DNA of 42,052 nt from assembly GCF_013141725.1 (NCBI RefSeq), contig NZ_WHNZ01000046.1:1-42052 (forward strand), given 5' to 3'. How positions within the stretch are numbered: position 1 is the stretch's first letter; every line of letters starts with the position of its first letter. Below the pieces are notes generated by a model. It saw only the letters and a list, made by a program, of their open reading frames with translations, was not told the DNA's origin and searched no databases. A program made the translations under genes and the position numbers. Positions 36,200 to 42,052 of this stretch are shown in pieces. Source of the stretch: Paenibacillus planticolens. GTDB taxonomy: Bacteria > Bacillota > Bacilli > Paenibacillales > NBRC-103111.

Positions 36200-37090
36200 C
36201 TAACCTTTGATGGAGCCCACTGTGAGCCCGCTTATGAAAAATCTTTGGAACATAGGGAAAATAAACATCATCGGTCCCGCTGCAAGCACAGCCATGGCCA
36301 TTCTTGCCGATAAGCTCGGGAAGTCAGCTAGATTAAAGTCGACGTTCACCGTTGCGAGGTTGTTCGATAAAAATTCAATCGCGCTCATCACGCGGTAAAG
36401 CAGCAATTGAAGAGGAATCAGCTTCTGGTTATCGATAAACAATAAGCCAAGCCACCAGTCGTTCCAATATTGGAATGAAATGAACAGACCAATCGTGACA
36501 AGTGCTGGTACGGATAACGGAAGCACCATCGTGAAAAATATGCGCCACTCATTCGCACCGTCGATTTTGGACGACTCGAAAATTTCGAGTGGAAGCTTAT
36601 CCAAGAACCCTTTCATGACGAGAACAAAGAACGGGCTCAGCAAGTAAGGAACGATCAGCGCCCAAATGGTATCCTTCAGGTGCAAATACTGCGATATCAG
36701 AATGTAGAACGGAACTAGTCCGCCACCGAATAACGTTGTAAAGAAAACGTAAAGCGTCATGATTTTGCGGTAGCGATAATCGCGTCGCGACATCGTATAA
36801 GCTGTCAAAGTTGTGAAGAGCAAACCAACAATTGTCCCTACGATTGTTACGAAAACAGTAACCCCATATGCACGAATCAGTGCATCAGGAGCATTAAAGA
36901 TAATTTCATAAGCTTTCGTGCTGAAAACCTTCGGAAATAAATGATAGCCATGTGTTAATAGCGATTTTTCATCCGTAAACGAAATGGATATGACCAGAAC
37001 AAGGGGCACTATAAGCGCCAATGACAATATGCAGAATAACACATTAATGAAATTGCCTGTCCAGTTCACTTTGTTGCTTTCCGTTTGCAT
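36200..37090 (-). CDS. Sugar ABC transporter permease, LplC/AraQ type
   Basis: A 296-residue membrane protein with six predicted helices (first about 14-35) and the permease coupling loop EIFESSKIDGANEWRIFFTMVLPLS, whose ESSKIDGA form is typical of carbohydrate permeases. It ends in FFISGLTVGSIKG, the usual LplC-type tail. AGGAGG lies 9 nt before the ATG, and the gene follows the first permease by 14 nt. It should pair with that protein to form the oligosaccharide channel. Confidence 0.92.
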   Translation of the reverse strand: MQTESNKVNWTGNFINVLFCILSLALIVPLVLVISISFTDEKSLLTHGYHLFPKVFSTKAYEIIFNAPDALIRAYGVTVFVTIVGTIVGLLFTTLTAYTMSRRDYRYRKIMTLYVFFTTLFGGGLVPFYILISQYLHLKDTIWALIVPYLLSPFFVLVMKGFLDKLPLEIFESSKIDGANEWRIFFTMVLPLSVPALVTIGLFISFQYWNDWWLGLLFIDNQKLIPLQLLLYRVMSAIEFLSNNLATVNVDFNLADFPSLSARMAMAVLAAGPMMFIFPMFQRFFISGLTVGSIKG

Positions 37091-37104
37091 GCATGCTTAC
37101 CTCC

Positions 37105-38019
37105 TTACCAAAGCGCATTGTCTGAGTTAATTTTTTTGATAATCCAGTTGGACAATAGGACAAGAATGAACCCAACAACAGACTGGTAAAGCCCGATTGC
37201 GGTAGACATTCCGACATCTCCGACAACTCGCAGCGATCGATATACAAACGTATCGATTACATCGGTTGCATTATATAAGAAGCTTGTGTCGTTCGGAATA
37301 AAGTAGAACAATCCGAAGTCAGCACGGAATATATTACCGATAGCAACGATTAGTAAAATCACGATTAGCGGTGTCAATAGCGGTATAGTAATCTTGCGAA
37401 TCATTTGCCATTTCGATGCGCCGTCAATTTTGGCAGCTTCGTAATAGCTCGAATCAATGGAAAGAATACCGGCATAGTAGATAAGTGTTGAGAAGCCTAC
37501 ACCTTTCCATATTTGTGTTAGAATGATAATAAACGGCCAGTACTTTGCTTGTTCGTACCATTTAATGGGTTGATCACCAAGTGACTGAAGCATGACGTTC
37601 ATGAACCCGTTTTTATGATCCAGAAACCCGAAGACGATATACCCCACAACAACCCAAGATAAGAAATAAGGCAGAAATAAAGTCGTCTGGTGAAGCTTAA
37701 TCCATTTTCGTGGGATTTCATTTAACAAAATAGCAAATGTTAAGGCAAACACTAAAGTTAGTAAGATAAAACTCATGTTATAAAGAATCGTGTTGCGTGT
37801 TACTGTGAAAGCGTTGTCGGATTTAAAAAAGAATTCAAAGTTTTTTAACCCGATCCATTCGCTTCCCCATATCCCCAAATCGTATCGATATTGTTTAAAT
37901 GCAATAACGAGACCGAGCATGGGCAAATAATTGAAAATCAATTTATACAGGATTGCCGGTAATGACATAAAGAACAATTCCTGATTTCGTCTGAAGTGCT
38001 TCCACTCCCTTTTCAGCAT
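37105..38019 (-). CDS. Sugar ABC transporter permease, LplB type
   Basis: About 304 residues from the ATG at 38019 (MLKREWKHFRRNQELFF), with AAGGGGGG 6 nt upstream; an in-frame codon at 38133 would translate the promoter and is rejected. The N-terminus LPAILYKLIFNYLPMLGLVIAFKQYRYDLGI is the LplB hallmark, and the coupling loop is YYEAAKIDGASKWQMIRKITIPLL. Six membrane helices are apparent. It is the first gene of the transporter/lyase operon, about 67 nt from the predicted transcript start in promoter block B. Confidence 0.93.
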   Translation of the reverse strand: MLKREWKHFRRNQELFFMSLPAILYKLIFNYLPMLGLVIAFKQYRYDLGIWGSEWIGLKNFEFFFKSDNAFTVTRNTILYNMSFILLTLVFALTFAILLNEIPRKWIKLHQTTLFLPYFLSWVVVGYIVFGFLDHKNGFMNVMLQSLGDQPIKWYEQAKYWPFIIILTQIWKGVGFSTLIYYAGILSIDSSYYEAAKIDGASKWQMIRKITIPLLTPLIVILLIVAIGNIFRADFGLFYFIPNDTSFLYNATDVIDTFVYRSLRVVGDVGMSTAIGLYQSVVGFILVLLSNWIIKKINSDNALW

Positions 38020-38090
38020 TTGCTTCCCCCCTTGTGATGTGTTCAACCTCTGTTGTATGCCCTTATTATTGAGGGAAACCGCATAAATAA

Positions 38091-38156
38091 CTACTGTAAT
38101 AATCAAAAAACACTCCACTTTCGTCCCGCACAATCGCTAAAACACTGCATTTTCAA
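38091..38156 (-). promoter_or_regulatory. Conserved promoter block B (transporter/lyase operon)
   Basis: On the minus strand: CAGTGTTT, 5 nt, ATTGT, 11 nt, GTGGAG, 14 nt, TACAGT, in the same order and register as block A at 25640-25705. TACAGT (38093-38098) would be the -10 box and gives a leader of about 67 nt to the permease ATG. The poor -35 (AAAGTG) suggests activation, most likely by the sensor/AraC regulator encoded immediately beside it. Confidence 0.75.
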
Positions 38157-38167
38157 CTGAAAAGGGC

Positions 38168-38206
38168 AAAAAGAAAAGCTTCTAGGTACTTCCGTACCCA
38201 GAAAGC
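38168..38206 (-). terminator. Terminator after the sensor/AraC regulator gene
   Basis: On the minus strand GCTTTCTGGGTAC pairs imperfectly with GTACCTAGAAGC around a four-base loop and is followed by TTTTCTTTTTG. It lies 11 nt after the regulator stop codon and just ahead of promoter block B, separating the two transcription units. Confidence 0.75.
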
Positions 38207-38216
38207 CCTATCAAGC

Positions 38217-40514
38217 CTACTCTTGAACAACTGTTTTAAACCGATATTCTTTCGGCGTAATCCCGAATTTCTTTTTAAATAGCTTGAAAAAATAGCTTTC
38301 GTTGTTGTAACCGACCATTTCCATGATACGAGTGATGCTGTAATCTTTGGTTTCAAGCAATTGAAGTGCTTTTCCCAAGCGAACATCATTAATATACTCA
38401 CTAATGGACACCGATTCATGCAGTCTGAATTGCTTGCTCACATGGGCCGAAGACAGTTTCATGGCAGCCGCGATGCTTTGCATGCTCAGATTCAAATCCT
38501 TATACTGCTCTTCAATCATTTCTTTAATGGTATCCGTTAAAATTTGATTCGATTGTTCTTTGACATCTTGCGTTCGCTGCTTCTGAATGGCTTTGAATAT
38601 GTCAAGGAATACGTGATATATAGGCTCTAACGTTTCTTGCTTCATGGTGTCCTGAACATATCGCTTAAAGTCCAGGCTGACTTGTCTTACGGTTCGACTG
38701 TTCATTTCACGCACGATATTTTCCACCAGCGCAAGCAAATGAAGAATGGCATACATGATATTGTTATAGTGCATGACTTTCATATGTTGGAACAATTGAT
38801 CCAAATGTTCCTGAAAATCCTTCTCTTGCCCAGACTTTAGGGCTTCAGTTATTTTCTTCACTGCATCAATTGGAAATTGGAACGTAATATTATCATTATT
38901 GTGTCCTACGAGATCCGGTGTGATGATACTACCTTTACCGAAAATCATTCGGTAGTTTGAATTATCCAATACATGACCGTATTGCTGTGAAATTTGCTGA
39001 TATCGGTCAACTTTTTCTCCAATCGAAACGGTAATCGAGAGACTGTAGTATTGGAGAATAGTTTGCTGAAGCTCTTTTAACGTGTGTGTCAAGGTTGTCA
39101 TATCATCACTATGAGACCTATTTCCATCACTAATGAGTAAGACAAAGTGATCATTGCCCATTGGGACAACTTCGCAGTTGGCACTTTTCGAAATAAGCTC
39201 CTTGGTAATATTCGCGATCGCAAACTTATACAATCTCTTCTCGCCATCACTCGTTTTCGATTCAAATTCAGCAAAATCATCCATCAACAGTACACATACT
39301 CGCAGCCCTTGATTAAAATCCATATCCCAATTGACTTGCTCCATTTCTTCCTGGGTAGGCAGACTCGCATCGGATATCAGTCTCCGCAACGCGTAAGTCT
39401 TCTGTGCATCCCTGTTCGTATGCTCCTCCGATTCATGTTTCACTAATTGATGCATCGCATCTTGATAGGCAGTCGAAATGACTTTCAACTCATCCAATTT
39501 GGACCTGTCGTCCGTCTCTTTACGTCGGATTCCCGTCACTTGATTTAATAAATTTTCAATTGGACGATATAGGCGGTAAGCAATCAGCAGTGAACCTGCG
39601 ATAGATAGAATTAAGAATACAATGATGATCGCAAAGGAAATCACCCGCATTTTGCTTAGCTTGCCCCATACAATTTTGTAAGGTTGATCACTCGCAATGA
39701 CCCAGTCGTTTTTGTTGGATGACATAAAGCTCAGAATGGACTTGGCATTGCCCGAGCCGTGTACGAGATAGTCCTGTGTTATGCCGGCGCTCACTTTTTC
39801 TCGGATAATGGATTCAATTGAAGCAACATCGCTCTGCTGCTCAGCCATAAGTGGAATTCCTGATTTATCTGTAATAAAAATAGAGCCTCGAATTCCTTCA
39901 GACGTTTTATTCATATTCGCTAAGTTATCAAACAACCAGGACGGCTTGATTGTTACGACCAGCTTACTCTCAGAGACATTATCATAAATGAACATCGCCA
40001 AAGATGGAAATGGCATTTTATTCGTATATAAGGGAACAAAAGTTAGAACGGGTATATTCTTCTGCGAATGGATATACTCATCAATGACACCATTCATGCC
40101 GTCATCCTGGCAATTCAAACTACTCAAAGTTGAATAATAACAGCCTGTTTTGGCATTATAGATCGTTATATTTTGCAAAAAAGATGAGTTCGATACGGTT
40201 TTCTCCAACCTGTTTAGTTTCTGTGCAAGTTCGCCCATATCCATCACATTGATGTTTGATAAATAGACGACGTCAGGGTCAAAAAAAGTGGAAACCGCAA
40301 TGTTTTTAACCGTATCATGCATGTAGTCAATATTGTATTTGATTTGCGAAAGCACCTTTAATTCCGCTTGCTGCTGCATTTGCAGCATCGTTTTATCAGA
40401 GTTGTAGAACAGAAGCGTCGTGCTAACTGATAAAAATGCAACCATGAGAACTGTAATAGAAAGCAAAAGCTTCAGCAAATATTTTCTTGATTTGTACAGA
40501 CGAATAAAATTCAT
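38217..40514 (-). CDS. Membrane sensor with C-terminal AraC-type DNA-binding domain
   Basis: 765 residues. Transmembrane helix 1 spans about 13-35, then comes an extracellular sensor region (about 36-285, Cache-like pattern with YNAKTGCYYSTL and GIRGSIFITDKSGIPLM), transmembrane helix 2 (about 287-312), a HAMP-like linker with coiled coil (YRLYRPIENLLNQVTGIRRKE), a cytoplasmic middle region, and an AraC helix-turn-helix pair (about 660-765, LSMQSIAAAMKLSSAHVSKQFR and ITRIMEMVGYNNESYFFKLFKKKFG). No kinase or receiver domain, so the one protein senses outside and binds DNA inside. AGGGTGG lies 4 nt before the ATG. Position next to promoter block B makes it the likely activator of both operons. 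Confidence 0.9.
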   Translation of the reverse strand: MNFIRLYKSRKYLLKLLLSITVLMVAFLSVSTTLLFYNSDKTMLQMQQQAELKVLSQIKYNIDYMHDTVKNIAVSTFFDPDVVYLSNINVMDMGELAQKLNRLEKTVSNSSFLQNITIYNAKTGCYYSTLSSLNCQDDGMNGVIDEYIHSQKNIPVLTFVPLYTNKMPFPSLAMFIYDNVSESKLVVTIKPSWLFDNLANMNKTSEGIRGSIFITDKSGIPLMAEQQSDVASIESIIREKVSAGITQDYLVHGSGNAKSILSFMSSNKNDWVIASDQPYKIVWGKLSKMRVISFAIIIVFLILSIAGSLLIAYRLYRPIENLLNQVTGIRRKETDDRSKLDELKVISTAYQDAMHQLVKHESEEHTNRDAQKTYALRRLISDASLPTQEEMEQVNWDMDFNQGLRVCVLLMDDFAEFESKTSDGEKRLYKFAIANITKELISKSANCEVVPMGNDHFVLLISDGNRSHSDDMTTLTHTLKELQQTILQYYSLSITVSIGEKVDRYQQISQQYGHVLDNSNYRMIFGKGSIITPDLVGHNNDNITFQFPIDAVKKITEALKSGQEKDFQEHLDQLFQHMKVMHYNNIMYAILHLLALVENIVREMNSRTVRQVSLDFKRYVQDTMKQETLEPIYHVFLDIFKAIQKQRTQDVKEQSNQILTDTIKEMIEEQYKDLNLSMQSIAAAMKLSSAHVSKQFRLHESVSISEYINDVRLGKALQLLETKDYSITRIMEMVGYNNESYFFKLFKKKFGITPKEYRFKTVVQE

Positions 40515-41136
40515 GTGTCCACCCTCTTCTAGAAAGCTATATGTTAATATGTGTTATTTTAAAGTAACCCACACTGAGGAATTCATTATAATGGATAAAA
40601 AATCATATCATGGATACAAAGTTAATACTTTTGAAATAGAATTAGTGTTTACATACGTTCCCACTCTATTATTAAGTCAATCTCACATACTTCGCTACTG
40701 TAAAAAATAAAAAAAACTCTACTTTTTAAGTAGCGCTCTATATTTCTGCGTTTACATTCAATCGCCGCACGTGATCAGTACTGCAGAGAAAACAATTGCC
40801 GGGATAGAAGTTATACATTTGATAAAGAAAGGGCAGGTCGAATGCAATCATTCGTCTGTACTTTTATACGAAAATAAAAAACGTAACTCCAATTACCCAA
40901 TTCAAAAAATAGACCACCTTCCTGTTTTGCTGGCTTCACTCGGTTTATATTTTTATTATAGGTTTTTTGAAATTTCATGCCAATATAATTGTTTTTGTTT
41001 TAAAATATAATTTCAATTCTATGTTTCACATCGTTATGCCTGACTTGGCTCATTCTGCGAGAAGTTTTTTTAACATCAAAGTAATCCGCCCTTTCAAAAA
41101 TTTGTTAATAGCTGGACATATTGGCAACAGAAGAGG
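40515..41136. other. Intergenic region upstream of the sensor/AraC gene
   Basis: About 620 nt of AT-rich sequence between the regulator start and the terminator of the right-edge gene. It contains partial promoter block C at 40695-40748. Short frames on the plus strand (for example 40771-41010) have no ribosome site or family motif. I see no gene or RNA I can name. Confidence 0.5.
40695..40748 (-). promoter_or_regulatory. Partial copy C of the conserved promoter block
   Basis: On the minus strand AAAAAGTAGAG, 14 nt of mostly T, then TACAGTAG match blocks A and B exactly in spacing. The distal part is weaker: only a CTG-containing run (CTGCGTTTACA on the plus strand) resembles the others, and it sits 3 nt closer. 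It lies about 180 nt before the regulator ATG and suggests autoregulation. Confidence 0.5.
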
Positions 41137-41159
41137 GGGGGGGAGATAAGCTCCCCCCC
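41137..41159 (-). terminator. GC-only hairpin after the dockerin gene
   Basis: GGGGGGGAG and CTCCCCCCC form a very stable 9-bp stem with a five-base loop, about 58 nt after the stop of the right-edge gene. There is no U-tract, but the strength and position suggest a terminator or 3' mRNA protector. Confidence 0.55.
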
Positions 41160-41217
41160 ACATTTCACTACCGGCCCATCTTAGATATCACTAAAGCAAA
41201 CATAATTGCGGGTTTGT

Positions 41218-42052
41218 TTTATTGCAGGATCGCTTTAGCTACGATGGCAAGGTCTGTAATGTCAACTTTGCCGTCATGGTTTACGTCCGCTTTCTCATTC
41301 CAGCCTACTTGACCTTGTTGTTTGCCGTAAGCGGCTGCAACCACAGCCAAGTCACCAATGGAGACACCGCCTCCATTAATATCTGCTGTTATTTTCTTGC
41401 TTTCGAACACTTGTATTGCTGCTTCCAACGCGGCTTTCGCGCTATCCACCTGCTGCTGGGTCGCATTCGAATTGTTTGCTGCAGCTTTGGCTGCATCGAT
41501 AGCCGACAACAATTGCGCTTTAGAGCCAGTCACATACAGTCCGTCCTCATTGCCTTCCACTGCTGCATCGCACTTCACCTGAGCGCTTGCAATTGTTGCG
41601 TTCAAGAACGACTTATCTACAGGTATACTAGGTATTGTTATTTGTATCTCACGGGAAGCTCCACCGAGCTGCAGCTCATTCCCCTGTGCATTGGCAATCA
41701 CAACATGTTCAACAGAAATTGTCGTATTGGTTGCTTCGGTTACAGATTTGGTCTTAAATTGGATTGCAAGCAAATCGCCTTGAGCAGGTACATTCGCGCC
41801 CACGCTGGCAGCGACAATCCGGAGTTGACCCGGAGCTGTTTCCTTTTGATCGATGACTTGGAACCCTTCTTTCAGGGATGTCACCGAATCGAATTGCACA
41901 CTTGCAGGGTCATACTGTAGTGTAAAATCTTGGGCGTACAATTGTTGGTACACGTTTTCCGTTACGTTGGTCAGCCCCATCGTTAGAGTGAAGGTTTGGC
42001 CAGCGTTCACTTGCTGTGCACCTGTCAATGTAGACTGAGGCATTGCTGGATT
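41218..42052 (-). CDS. C-terminal part of a secreted protein with cohesin, FIVAR and dockerin (5' end outside window)
   Basis: 277 residues are visible, open to the window edge. First comes a cohesin-like beta-sandwich (about 1-135 of the visible part: VNAGQTFTLTMGLTNVTENVYQ, LQYDPASVQFDSVTSL, GDLLAIQFKTKSV). Then a FIVAR-like helical segment (LLSAIDAAKAAANNSNATQQQVDSAKAALEAAI, about 160-215). Last is a type I-like dockerin with two calcium-loop repeats, DINGGGVSIGDLAVVAAAYG and DVNHDGKVDITDLAIVAKAIL; the first loop has Gly where Asp is usual at position 5. The catalytic part must lie upstream, outside the window. The dockerin could bind the cohesin-like module of the GH20 protein at the other end of the window. 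TAA stop at 41218. Confidence 0.85.

Noticed and set aside
38020..38133. N-terminal extension of the LplB-type permease to 38133
   Set aside because: It would translate promoter block B; the ribosome site AAGGGGGG sits 6 nt before the ATG at 38019 and the family starts there.
41222..41920. 232-residue plus-strand frame at the right edge
   Set aside because: Cys-rich antisense reading of the cohesin/FIVAR/dockerin gene with no ribosome site or family motif.
1..42052. CRISPR arrays, intact insertion sequences, rRNA or tRNA genes
   Set aside because: No regular direct-repeat arrays, no transposase with catalytic motifs and terminal repeats, and no conserved RNA gene was seen.

Overview
The window looks like a chromosomal carbohydrate-use region of a Paenibacillus-type Firmicute. 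The signs are strong AGGAGG ribosome sites, frequent TTG/GTG starts, Lpl-type sugar ABC transporters, a membrane-anchored sensor fused to an AraC DNA-binding domain, and giant modular exported enzymes carrying SLH, FIVAR, cohesin and dockerin modules. Organism and substrate are inferred; no rRNA or tRNA is present to fix the taxon. Nearly all genes lie on the minus strand and are described in that direction, right to left.

Right edge to 38.2 kb: the 3' end of a modular secreted protein (cohesin, FIVAR, dockerin), a 0.7-kb intergenic stretch, then a transmembrane sensor/AraC regulator.

38.15 to 25.8 kb: an import and depolymerisation operon. It holds two Lpl-type permeases, a solute-binding lipoprotein, a heparinase II/III-like lyase and a 2221-residue beta-helix protein anchored by three SLH domains, and it ends at a strong terminator.

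25.7 to 16.5 kb: an eight-gene cytoplasmic catabolic operon: Gfo/Idh oxidoreductase, aldo/keto reductase, GH88 unsaturated glucuronyl hydrolase, a 476-residue unknown protein, FAH-family hydrolase, a 643-residue unknown protein, a tandem RhaM-like mutarotase and an SDR. Both operons start from near-identical promoter blocks in matching register, and a partial third copy precedes the regulator gene. I read the three units as one regulon for a uronic-acid-containing polysaccharide, probably also bearing a deoxyhexose. Lyases cut outside the cell, the ABC system imports oligosaccharides, GH88 removes the unsaturated uronate, and oxidoreductases plus FAH and SDR enzymes act on the sugars.

16.5 to 11.2 kb: an AraC/cupin regulator (plus strand) faces a DUF5107/TPR protein that is translationally coupled to an aldose-1-epimerase-like protein.

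11.2 to 9.03 kb: a gene graveyard. It contains the collapsed remains of a lutABC lactate-use operon, a possible group II intron relic and smaller gene scraps, closed by a strong terminator.

8.9 to 4.66 kb: a cytoplasmic sulfatase followed by a complete sulfonate/sulfate-ester-type ABC importer (permease, ATPase, lipoprotein), resembling the logic of ats operons. 4.55 kb to the left edge: a very large secreted GH20 beta-N-acetylhexosaminidase with LamG, cadherin-like, FIVAR and cohesin modules, preceded by a cre-like site and cut by the window edge.
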